NCBI RefSeq assembly: GCF_001544275.1
Contig: NZ_BCQE01000032.1
Span: forward strand, 1 to 43,672
Source: Enterococcus gallinarum NBRC 100675
GTDB taxonomy: Bacteria > Bacillota > Bacilli > Lactobacillales > Enterococcaceae
Direction of reading: 5' to 3'
Length of the DNA stretch: 43,672 bases
The notes beneath the pieces were generated by a model, which saw only the letters and a list, made by a program, of their open reading frames with translations, did not search any database and had not been told where the DNA came from. This document shows, piece after piece, positions 18,598 to 26,044 of this stretch. A program made the translations under genes and the position numbers. How positions within the stretch are numbered: the stretch's first letter is position 1; the number at the start of each line of letters is the position of its first letter.

Positions 18598-19293
18598 GTG
18601 AAAATATTTCTAATTGAAGATGACAAGTCATTAGTCAAAATGATTGAAAGTCAGCTGTCTCGCTATGCCTTCGAGACTTTTATTCCGCAGGATTTCGAAA
18701 AGATCTTGGAAGAATTTCATAGAATAGAGCCAGATTTGGTTTTGTTAGATGTTAATTTACCTTTTTTTGATGGTTTTTATTGGTGTCAAAAAATCCGCGA
18801 GCAATCCTTGGTACCCATTTTGTTTATTTCGGCTCGTGACGGTAATATGGATCAAGTGATGGCACTTGAGTATGGAGCAGATGATTTTCTGATCAAACCG
18901 TTTTCTTATGAATTACTCTTAGCAAAAATAAAAAGTCATATTCGGCGAGTGTATGGAGACTATGCACAGAGCAATCGTGCTCGCCAACTAAAAGCTGGGG
19001 AATTGATTTATTATCCTGAGGCTTTAAAGATGAATTATCAAGAAAAGGAAGAATTGCTAACTGTTCGTGAAGGGGAATTGCTTACTTTATTAATGATGGC
19101 TTATCCAGAAATGGTCTCCAGAGAACAGATCTTGAATAAATTATGGGACGATGAACGTTTTGTAGATGATAATACATTGTCAGTAAATGTTGGTCGGCTG
19201 CGAAAAAAACTGGTAAGTCTCGGTCTTGATGAACCGATCCAAACGATTCGCGGAAAGGGTTATGCTCTTTTTATTGCAGGGAGACTAGAATGA
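18598..19293 (+). CDS. bceR: OmpR-family response regulator, BceR-like
   Basis: A 231-aa regulator with a receiver domain (acidic pocket EDD at residues 7-9, phosphoacceptor D51 in LLDVNLP, Lys in FLIKPFS) and a C-terminal winged helix (REGELLTLLM...VDDNTLSVNVGRLRKKL, then GKGYAL). The start is GTG, with CAGGAGG upstream. Its last four bases overlap the kinase gene, and an ABC transporter with the Bce-type permease follows, so this is the regulator of a peptide-antibiotic (bacitracin or lantibiotic-like) resistance module. The symbol is by analogy with Bacillus subtilis bceR; the actual drug is not known. Confidence 0.88.
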   Translation: MKIFLIEDDKSLVKMIESQLSRYAFETFIPQDFEKILEEFHRIEPDLVLLDVNLPFFDGFYWCQKIREQSLVPILFISARDGNMDQVMALEYGADDFLIKPFSYELLLAKIKSHIRRVYGDYAQSNRARQLKAGELIYYPEALKMNYQEKEELLTVREGELLTLLMMAYPEMVSREQILNKLWDDERFVDDNTLSVNVGRLRKKLVSLGLDEPIQTIRGKGYALFIAGRLE

Positions 19294-20237
19294 AAGAATA
19301 CTTAAAAGTTCAATTACCAGCAATTGCTTTATTTGGGATGTCGGTTGCTTTGATCCTTTTGCTCGTTTGGTTAGATGGGTATCGCAATGGTTTTGTGATC
19401 GGCTATGGATTACTATTAGTGGGCTTGTTAGCGATAGGAGTTTTCACGATTGATTATCTCGCCAATCGCAGTTTCTACCACTATCTAAAAACAGGATTAT
19501 CTGGAAGAAGCGCTGGTTACTTAGCTAGAAGAGTCAAAAAGCTTTTAGATGACGACCATCATCATGTACAAGAGCAACTAGCAGCGATTGATGCCCATCA
19601 TCAAACCCATATCAAATTTATGAATATCTGGGTCCATCAAATGAAAACACCTGTCTCAGTCCTAGAACTGATGGCAGAGAGTAGTCAAATCGACCCTTAC
19701 GATCTTTTAGCAGAGACGGATCGTTTGAAAAGCGGCTTAGCCACAGCCTTGAATTTTGTTCGTCTGGAAGATTTTGAAGAAGACTTTTTGATTGAAACGA
19801 CCTCCCTATTAGCACTGATCAAGCAAAGTATCGGTGAACAAAAGCGCAATTTCATTCGGCATGAAATTTATCCTAAAATCAAGGATGATACTGATTTTTG
19901 GATAACAACGGATAAGAAATGGTTGCAAATATTACTCTTTCAATTGATCAGTAATGCTATCAAATACTCTAATGCAGAAGGAACTGTCACCTTTGCACTA
20001 GATGATGCGACCAGAAGTTTGACGATTACAGATACAGGTTGTGGCATTTCGGCGTCAGATTTGCCACGGGTGTTCCGACCTTTTTATACCGGTGACAATG
20101 GACGGCAGCGGGGAGAAGCTACCGGTATGGGACTCTATTTAGTGTCTCTCATTAGTCAAAAACTCTCGATTACGGTTACGATTGCTTCTGAAGTCGGTCA
20201 AGGGACTGTCCTGCAACTAAAATTTCCCGAGAGCTAA
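19290..20237 (+). CDS. bceS: Intramembrane-sensing histidine kinase, BceS-like
   Basis: A 315-aa kinase with two closely spaced N-terminal membrane helices (about 10-29 and 34-56) and almost no extracellular loop, the hallmark of kinases that take their signal from the partner transporter. The phosphoacceptor His116 lies in VHQMKTPVSVLEL. The ATPase domain has the N box (QLISNAIKYSNAEG), G1 (DTGCGIS) and G2 (GMGLYLV). It overlaps the regulator gene by ATGA, implying translational coupling. No terminator follows it; the transporter genes begin 90 bases on with their own operator. Confidence 0.9.
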   Translation: MKEYLKVQLPAIALFGMSVALILLLVWLDGYRNGFVIGYGLLLVGLLAIGVFTIDYLANRSFYHYLKTGLSGRSAGYLARRVKKLLDDDHHHVQEQLAAIDAHHQTHIKFMNIWVHQMKTPVSVLELMAESSQIDPYDLLAETDRLKSGLATALNFVRLEDFEEDFLIETTSLLALIKQSIGEQKRNFIRHEIYPKIKDDTDFWITTDKKWLQILLFQLISNAIKYSNAEGTVTFALDDATRSLTITDTGCGISASDLPRVFRPFYTGDNGRQRGEATGMGLYLVSLISQKLSITVTIASEVGQGTVLQLKFPES

Positions 20238-20240
20238 CGA

Positions 20241-20260
20241 AACTTACAAAATTGTAAGTT
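20241..20260 (+). promoter_or_regulatory. BceR-type operator upstream of the transporter genes
   Basis: AACTTACAA and TTGTAAGTT form a perfect 9-bp inverted repeat with a two-base centre. It contains TTACA-AAAT-TGTAA, a full match to TNACA-N4-TGTAA, the motif described for Bce-type regulators. It lies 68 bases before the ATPase start, with a TGTTAAACT extended -10-like element between. Confidence 0.8.
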
Positions 20261-20327
20261 ATCTTTCAATCAATCGATAATTTTGTTGCAGGATACCTGT
20301 TAAACTGGCTGTAAAGGAGTGAGTGCT

Positions 20328-21101
20328 ATGGCTTTACTAGAGTTGAAAAATATCACAAAAACATACACTGGAGAAGTATCTGTGGAAGTTTTAAAACAAA
20401 TTGATCTCAAAGTGCCTGCCGGAGAATTTATTAGCATCATGGGACCTTCTGGCAGTGGCAAAACCACAATGCTGAATTTAGTTGCAACTTTGGATCAACC
20501 AACATCTGGCTCTGTCATCATCAATGGGGCCCAGCCACTGACGTTGTCAAAACAGCAACTCGCTGAGTTTAGACGAAGACAGTTAGGTTTCGTGTTTCAA
20601 AATTATAACTTATTGTCTCCGCTAAATGTGGCAGAGAATGTCATGCTGCCATTAACATTGGATCGAGTACCGATCCTTGAAATGACACAGCGTTGTGAAG
20701 CGCTTTTGACAGAGTTAGGCATAAATGACAAAAGAGAAAAACGGATCTATCAGTTGTCAGGGGGAGAACAACAGCGTGTTGCGATTGCCCGAGCACTGAT
20801 TCATCAGCCGGAACTGTTGCTTGCGGATGAGCCTACAGGAAACCTAGACTCTAAGGCAGCCCGTGATGTTATGGAAATTTTAAGCCAGATGAATAAGCAA
20901 CGACATGTTACAACCATGATGGTTACCCACGATCCCTATTCAGCAAGTTTCTCTGATCGTGTCGTTTTCATCAAAGATGGCAAACTTTATAATGAAGTCT
21001 ACTGCGGAAGTGATCAGCAACAATTTTACCAAAAAATTCTTGATGTTCTTGCACATCTAGGAGGTCGCCGTCATGAATTTCAGACAGTTGATCATTCGTA
21101 A
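20328..21101 (+). CDS. bceA: Bce-type ABC transporter, ATP-binding protein
   Basis: An ATPase of 257 aa with Walker A GPSGSGKTT (residues 39-47), Q loop VFQNYNLLSPLNV, signature LSGGEQQR, Walker B LLLADEPTGNLD and H loop VTHD. It belongs to the MacB/LolD-like group used by FtsX-type permeases. The ATG at 20328 is chosen (MALLELKN), with AAAGGAG upstream, over a start nine bases earlier. Its 3' end overlaps the permease gene by 29 bases. It works with the permease to detach cell-wall-active peptides from their lipid targets and to signal to the kinase. Confidence 0.93.
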   Translation: MALLELKNITKTYTGEVSVEVLKQIDLKVPAGEFISIMGPSGSGKTTMLNLVATLDQPTSGSVIINGAQPLTLSKQQLAEFRRRQLGFVFQNYNLLSPLNVAENVMLPLTLDRVPILEMTQRCEALLTELGINDKREKRIYQLSGGEQQRVAIARALIHQPELLLADEPTGNLDSKAARDVMEILSQMNKQRHVTTMMVTHDPYSASFSDRVVFIKDGKLYNEVYCGSDQQQFYQKILDVLAHLGGRRHEFQTVDHS

Positions 21102-23157
21102 TTTAAGAGGTAACTTTCGCACTTATGCTGCTTATTTCATAAGCAGTACATTTGCTGCTATGGTTTTTTATATATTTAGTCTGCTTTTGTTCCATCCACA
21201 ACTAAAAGAAAACTTGTCAACGAGTGATACTGTTTCTGGACTAGCCAAGATGGGATTAGCGGTTGCCTTAGTAGTGATTGCATTTTTATCATTAATGTTT
21301 CTTTGGTACACCTTTGTTGTCTTCTTAAAACGACGCAAACGAGATCTTGCGATTTATCTCATTTTAGGTATTGAAGAAAAGGATTTACGCAGGATTTTAT
21401 TTATTGAAAATGCTCTGTTAGGATCGCTTGCAACCTTTCTCGGGGTGGGGTTAGGAATTTTGGGGACAAAGCTATTATTGCTTGTTGCTCAAAATGTGAT
21501 GCATCTCAATCGTGGATTGTCTTTTACGGTTCCATTGACTAGTTTGGGATTAACGATCGGCGTGTATCTTTTGATGTTCCTATTGATTTCTTTTTTTAGT
21601 ACGCGAACTTTACAAGGGGAAAAGATCATATCATTGATCAAAGAAAACGAAAAGCCTCGGCCGGAGCCTACGAGCCGTCGGGTCTATGCATTCCTTGGTG
21701 TGTTTTTGCTCTTGGCCGGCTACGGATGTGTGTTTTATTTCTCTTTCAAAGCAGACGGTTTTTTGATTCTTTTACTAGGAGTCTTGTTGACGGTAGCAGG
21801 TACACTCTTATCCTTCTATCAGTTCAGTGTTTACTTATTGAAGCAACTTAAAAGAAGTCCTTCTTTTTTTAAAGGGACACGCTTGTTAACGATTAGTGAA
21901 TGGATTTTTCGTATGCGGGACAATGCGGCAATGTACAGTCTGATCGCCATTAGCACATCAGTGGCTTTTGTGGGTATTGCGGTGATGATGGCAATCGGCA
22001 ACACTTCGTTTTCTTCAATTCAAGGAATTAGTGTAGCGTATGTTTTTTCGGAATACAAACAAGATGAAATAGGTAAAACGAAGGCATTTGAAGTGAAAGA
22101 TAAATTGGAAGCGCAGGGCTATCATCCGGTTATGGGACAAGTGGATCTTATTGAAACTTATACGAATCTCGATGATCCAGCGATTGCTGCGGATCCATAT
22201 TACATGGCCAATGCATTTTCAGTGATGCGAGAAAGTGATTATCGCAAATTAATGAGCCAAATCGGTGAAAAAGCTGAACCTGTTAAGAATGACCAGGTGC
22301 TTGAACTTAGCAGCAATTATTCAAGACGAAAGGAACTGTTGTCGGTTGACCAAAGCCAACGACAACATGTTTATCCGCTAGCGATTGGTGGGGATAGCGA
22401 TTTTCAGCAAGAAATGACGATCGTACATAGTCCCTCGATGCTTTCGTTGAACTATTTTGGACTTGGTGTCGTAACCGATCAAACCTTTGAGAAGTGGCAG
22501 CAAGAAGTGGGGGATTCTAGCCATTCAGGAGGGTTTATTTGGCTAGATTACCCAGAGTGGGCAGACGATCCTACTTTAATTGATGACATCAATCAGCAAA
22601 TCGATCAAGAAAATAAAGAAACGGATGAAAAAGTATCCGCTGTCTATGATGAGTTAGGAGCAGACAAAATCAACGAGATGACCGATGAAGAGTGGTCAAA
22701 AGCACTTGAAGGCATTCCCTCTCATATTAGTTATCAATCAAAATACAAAGTTTTTCAAGAGACACGTCAGGGCAATGGCCTCATTTTAATGATCACTGTT
22801 TTACTGGGGTCGGTCTTCTTTATTTTCTCCGCTTCGATCATCTATTTCCGCCTATTTGCGGATCTTGACAAGGATGGAGCTTACCATCGCTCCTTGCATG
22901 TGCTTGGTGTTTCACCAAAAGAACGGCATAAAATTCTGCGTCATCAGCTACAAGTTATGTATTTCTTGCCAACTATCGTGGCCATGATTCATTTTGCTGT
23001 TGCGATGACCGCACTGCGTTTATTAGTTGAATTGCCCGTTTGGCAGTTCTATGGTGAAATCGTTGGTATTTACTTATTGTTCCAAGTTATTTTTTATATT
23101 TGTTGTCAACTACGTTATAATCAACAAATTGATCGCTATGCAGATCCAACAGAATAA
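21073..23157 (+). CDS. bceB: Bce-type ABC transporter permease with large extracellular domain
   Basis: A 694-aa FtsX/MacB-superfamily permease. About ten membrane helices are visible, with an extracellular insertion of roughly 200 residues (about 320-560, rich in Asp, Glu and Gln) between the seventh and eighth. That insertion is the diagnostic feature of BceB-type transporters and is thought to bind the peptide drug or drug-lipid complex. AGGAGG precedes the ATG, which lies inside the ATPase gene. A terminator follows. The loop sequence varies between orthologues and sets drug range, which cannot be read here. Confidence 0.92.
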   Translation: MNFRQLIIRNLRGNFRTYAAYFISSTFAAMVFYIFSLLLFHPQLKENLSTSDTVSGLAKMGLAVALVVIAFLSLMFLWYTFVVFLKRRKRDLAIYLILGIEEKDLRRILFIENALLGSLATFLGVGLGILGTKLLLLVAQNVMHLNRGLSFTVPLTSLGLTIGVYLLMFLLISFFSTRTLQGEKIISLIKENEKPRPEPTSRRVYAFLGVFLLLAGYGCVFYFSFKADGFLILLLGVLLTVAGTLLSFYQFSVYLLKQLKRSPSFFKGTRLLTISEWIFRMRDNAAMYSLIAISTSVAFVGIAVMMAIGNTSFSSIQGISVAYVFSEYKQDEIGKTKAFEVKDKLEAQGYHPVMGQVDLIETYTNLDDPAIAADPYYMANAFSVMRESDYRKLMSQIGEKAEPVKNDQVLELSSNYSRRKELLSVDQSQRQHVYPLAIGGDSDFQQEMTIVHSPSMLSLNYFGLGVVTDQTFEKWQQEVGDSSHSGGFIWLDYPEWADDPTLIDDINQQIDQENKETDEKVSAVYDELGADKINEMTDEEWSKALEGIPSHISYQSKYKVFQETRQGNGLILMITVLLGSVFFIFSASIIYFRLFADLDKDGAYHRSLHVLGVSPKERHKILRHQLQVMYFLPTIVAMIHFAVAMTALRLLVELPVWQFYGEIVGIYLLFQVIFYICCQLRYNQQIDRYADPTE

Positions 23158-23174
23158 TCAGTCAGTCTTTTTCC

Positions 23175-23210
23175 AAAACCTATCGCTTTGTTTGAGTGAT
23201 AGGTTTTTTT
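23175..23210 (+). terminator. Intrinsic terminator of the Bce module
   Basis: AAAACCTATC pairs with GATAGGTTTT around an 11-base loop and is followed by T7. Confidence 0.92.
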
Positions 23211-23281
23211 CTGTGTAATGCAGATGATTAACTGAAAAATGAAGCGCTACCTTGTGATATAACTCGCACAGTTCGTATGAT

Positions 23282-23310
23282 TTGCTTCTGAATTTTCCAT
23301 AAATTATACT
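23282..23310 (+). promoter_or_regulatory. Predicted promoter of the MSCRAMM-like adhesin
   Basis: TTGCTT, 17-base spacer, TATACT, ending 34 bases before the adhesin ATG, which has AGGGAGGGA as ribosome binding site. Confidence 0.65.
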
Positions 23311-23344
23311 GACGGTGACCTATTAACTATCAGGGAGGGATCAC

Positions 23345-24787
23345 ATGCTTTCAAAGATTGCAAAAGTACTTGTTGCTCTGTTGCTAACTATCCCCATTTT
23401 TACCGGTATGGAAATCGTTTATGGAGAGACGGATGTGGGGGCAAACTTAATCACTGATGTATCCGTTGTCAATAGTCAGAATCAAGAGGTGACGACTTTA
23501 GATGAAGACGAATCTTTCAAAATTGATCTCAAATGGAGTCTCGAAGGATTAGGTGACTTAAAGGCCGGGGACAAAGCGACGATTACCTTACCAGTAGAGA
23601 TTGAAGGTGTCAATAATAGCTATGAACTGTATGATGAGAACGGTCATTTAATAGTAAATGTCACCCAAGTTGGGAATCAGCTTACTTTTGTATTTACTGA
23701 GTTTGTTGAGCAGAACAACAATGTGCATGGAGATTTTTACTTTTGGACAAAATTTAGCGAAGACATTACTGTCGATCAGATCAATCAACTCGATTTTGAA
23801 ACAGTTAATGGAATCAAGACAATTCCTTTATTTATTCGAGGGGTTGAGGATACTGGAACAGGTGCATTACTTACGAAACAAGGGCTGTATCTAGGTACAC
23901 AAGAACCCAAACGAACGATTGATTGGCGTATTTATATCAATTCTTATGATACGAATAAGGTTTCAATTAAAAATGGGAGATTCATTGATACTCTTGGTCC
24001 CCACCAAACATTGATCAGCACCACGGCACGAGTGGTGTATGGCCCAAGCGTAACTAATCCCACTTATGTTGACCAAGTCCCAATTACGCTTAATTCAGAC
24101 GGCACTTTTGAAATTCCTTTGCGAGATACTAGTGAGAGAATCTATATCACCTATAAAACAGAAACCGATGGGTCTTTGGAGCAATATACAAACAAGGGAA
24201 CCATTCAAGCATTGATCAATGATTCAGCAGCAGTCCACACAACTACTGGCTACACGCCGAAATATGGAGGCGGGGGCAGTGGCACCGGAGAAACGAGCTC
24301 CTCAAGCGAAAGTACGACCGTAAGCAGTGAAAGCAGTGAGAGTACAACGAGTAGCACAAGTAGCGAAAGCACGACCGAAAGCAGTGAAAGCAGTGAGAGT
24401 ACAACGAGTAGCACAAGTAGCGAAAGTACGACCGCAAGCAGTGAAAGCAGTGAGAGTACAACAAGTAGCACAAGTAGCGAAAGTACGACCGCAAGCAGTG
24501 AAAGCAGTGAGAGTACAACGAGTAGCACAAGTAGCGAAAGCACGACCGCAAGCAGTGAAAGCAGTGAGAGTACAACGAGTAGTACAAGTAGCGAAAGTGC
24601 GACTTCCAACAGTAACGGTAATAGCGTGGACAACTCTTCATCATCCGCTCCCCAAATAAGTCAGAGTGGGGTACCGCCAAAGAATGGAGGGGATCCTCAA
24701 TTACCGCAAACCGGAATGACCAATGATAAATGGATGATTCTCGGAGGAATGCTTTTGATTTCTTACGTTATCTATAAACGAAAATAA
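23345..24787 (+). CDS. LPxTG adhesin, Cna/MSCRAMM-like A region with serine-rich repeats
   Basis: A 480-aa cell-wall protein. It has a signal peptide (residues 1 to about 27, hydrophobic VLVALLLTIPIF), then about 290 residues forming two Ig-like subdomains of the collagen/fibrinogen adhesin type. The tell-tale segment is TIDWRIYINSY...FIDTLGPHQTL, the counterpart of the DxLGxGQ motif in Cna A domains. A Gly linker leads to a Ser/Thr/Glu stalk containing five 19-residue repeats. The C-terminus has LPQTG, a hydrophobic segment and KRK. It is probably an extracellular-matrix or host-glycoprotein adhesin; the ligand is unknown. The next two genes are an unknown secreted protein and an Mga-like regulator. 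Confidence 0.9.
   Translation: MLSKIAKVLVALLLTIPIFTGMEIVYGETDVGANLITDVSVVNSQNQEVTTLDEDESFKIDLKWSLEGLGDLKAGDKATITLPVEIEGVNNSYELYDENGHLIVNVTQVGNQLTFVFTEFVEQNNNVHGDFYFWTKFSEDITVDQINQLDFETVNGIKTIPLFIRGVEDTGTGALLTKQGLYLGTQEPKRTIDWRIYINSYDTNKVSIKNGRFIDTLGPHQTLISTTARVVYGPSVTNPTYVDQVPITLNSDGTFEIPLRDTSERIYITYKTETDGSLEQYTNKGTIQALINDSAAVHTTTGYTPKYGGGGSGTGETSSSSESTTVSSESSESTTSSTSSESTTESSESSESTTSSTSSESTTASSESSESTTSSTSSESTTASSESSESTTSSTSSESTTASSESSESTTSSTSSESATSNSNGNSVDNSSSSAPQISQSGVPPKNGGDPQLPQTGMTNDKWMILGGMLLISYVIYKRK
24323..24607 (+). repeat. Five tandem 57-bp repeats in the adhesin stalk
   Basis: Five in-frame units of exactly 57 bp (starts 24323, 24380, 24437, 24494, 24551), each coding 19 residues of the form SSESSESTT-SSTSSESTT plus one variable residue (E or A). 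Units differ only by a few third-base changes; the last diverges at its 3' end. Long minus-strand open frames here are a by-product of the repeat. Confidence 0.95.
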
Positions 24788-25096
24788 AAAGAAAAAATGA
24801 ATTGGAGATTGGATGAACGTGTGAATGTATCGCTTCAAATCTAATATCCTTACAGATTTAAAAGGCTGAACATAAGAATAGACAAAATATTGCTCTAGTT
24901 AGTGGTAGTTTGCTGCTGGATTTTTCGAAGAATTCACTGCGACTTTTTGTCTTCCTTGTGTCAGTCTTTTTTGGTTATTTTCTGAAAATGCCAATTTCCA
25001 CCTGATTCTGTCTTTTTTTTGGCGCGTGGTTACCTAAAAAAACTACTATAATCTCATTATCAAGTTAACCTGAAATAGATTTAGGAAGTGAGGCAA
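24788..25096. other. Intergenic region between adhesin and unknown secreted protein
   Basis: It holds no gene I can support. A weak AAATCT/AGATTT hairpin near 24837-24860 lacks a T run, so I cannot place a clear terminator. A perfect TATAAT (25047-25052) lies 44 bases upstream of the next ATG, but no good -35 is present 17 bases before it. Confidence 0.5.
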
Positions 25097-25630
25097 ATGA
25101 ATAAAATCCCCTTATTGATTGCTTTTTTTATTATTTTATTTATTGTTTTCTTTAAAATAGATAGTTTGGCAAATGAACGAGCTCCCGGTAATCTATCTTT
25201 GACTTTACGAACGAACCGTATCATTTATGATGAGCAGTCAAAGTGGATCACGATACCTATTCGTCCGAATAAAACACTATCAGCCAAATCGGTTCGAGCC
25301 GTGTTAACTTATGGTTGGGATGGTAAGGGTACTGAGAATAAGGTCATTGGTGAAACGACTTTAACGAATGTAGCATGGGTTTCCGGTATTGAGAATTTTT
25401 TAAGAATTCGTGGAGATTTACCAATGTCTGAGATCAAGCGTAAAAACAAAGTGGATTTAGTGATTGTTTACGATGGTGACGTTACAACTATAGAGAATTT
25501 AAAGCCAAGTAAATGGATTGTTGTTGATCTACCGTCTTCTTCTGAGAGTTCCAGCATTGACACTAGTATACTTAAGGAGACGAGCAATCCAAATAGTCTT
25601 TCCTCATACGATAATAATGATGAAAATTAA
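25097..25630 (+). CDS. Unknown secreted or membrane-anchored protein
   Basis: I do not recognise this family. It is 177 aa from the ATG at 25097 (MNKIPLLI), which follows TTAGGAAGTGAGG; a GTG nine bases earlier is possible. A very hydrophobic N-terminus (residues 5-22) then ANERAPG suggests a signal peptide or membrane anchor. The body is beta-rich (LSLTLRTNRIIYDEQSKWITI, first 20 residues of the segment at 32-51) with regular short strands, and the tail is Ser/Asn/Asp-rich, like a flexible linker. No lipobox or LPxTG is seen. It sits between an adhesin and a broken Mga-like regulator, so a surface role is plausible but unproven. Confidence 0.75.
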   Translation: MNKIPLLIAFFIILFIVFFKIDSLANERAPGNLSLTLRTNRIIYDEQSKWITIPIRPNKTLSAKSVRAVLTYGWDGKGTENKVIGETTLTNVAWVSGIENFLRIRGDLPMSEIKRKNKVDLVIVYDGDVTTIENLKPSKWIVVDLPSSSESSSIDTSILKETSNPNSLSSYDNNDEN

Positions 25631-25844
25631 TTGTGGCAGGACAAACAAACACTCAGAACAGAAAAAGACATTTAAGAAGTTCATTTAATATTGTAAATAA
25701 AAAAGCGATCGCTGTTGATAATGAAGTAAATAAAGAATAGTCAGATAGGCGACTCTCCCAAGAGATGTCAAAAAAAAGAGGCAGCACAAGCAAAATGATT
25801 GGAAATTTCTTCCCCAGAAATGAACAGTTACATTTTATTCGGCT

Positions 25845-25880
25845 CAACAAATCGTAAGATTTGTTGGACTGATATTTTTT
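25845..25880 (+). terminator. Probable terminator after the unknown secreted protein
   Basis: CAACAAATC and GATTTGTTG form a perfect 9-bp stem with loop GTAA. A run of T6 follows seven to eight bases later, so it is slightly imperfect. The 215 bases before it hold no gene I can support. Confidence 0.6.
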
Positions 25881-25903
25881 AAAAAAAGACTTTTACTGGC
25901 GGT

Positions 25904-25933
25904 TTGACAATCGTTCCTTTGAAGTGGTATGAT
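25904..25933 (+). promoter_or_regulatory. Predicted promoter of the Mga-like gene
   Basis: A consensus TTGACA, an 18-base spacer and TATGAT. It is the strongest-looking promoter in the adhesin locus and lies about 110 bases before the likely GTG start. Confidence 0.75.
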
Positions 25934-25950
25934 CGCAAAACATTCACTAA

Positions 25951-25966
25951 CCTACAATATTGTAAG
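25951..25966 (+). promoter_or_regulatory. Palindrome resembling the BceR box, upstream of the Mga-like gene
   Basis: TACAATATTGTA (25953-25964) is a perfect 12-bp palindrome inside CCTACAATATTGTAAG. It differs from the operator at the Bce transporter (CTTACA-N4-TGTAAG) by one base in the left arm. It lies about 20 bases past the -10, so bound protein would block early transcription. Confidence 0.45.
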
Positions 25967-26044
25967 ATCTTTTTAAGTTGTCCAAATGAAATCAAACTTA
26001 AATGAAGGCAAAGTTTGAATAACTATTTAAGCGAGGGTCAATCA

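Noticed and set aside
24243-24680. Long minus-strand open frames (127 and 145 codons) across the adhesin repeats
   Set aside because: They are the reverse frames of the 57-bp serine-rich repeats, have periodic Leu/Ser or Cys/Tyr composition and no ribosome binding site.
25653-25850. 65-codon hydrophobic minus-strand ORF in the gap before the Mga-like gene
   Set aside because: It starts at TTG without a ribosome binding site, inside the arm of a plus-strand hairpin; composition reflects AT-rich DNA. A small membrane protein cannot be fully excluded.
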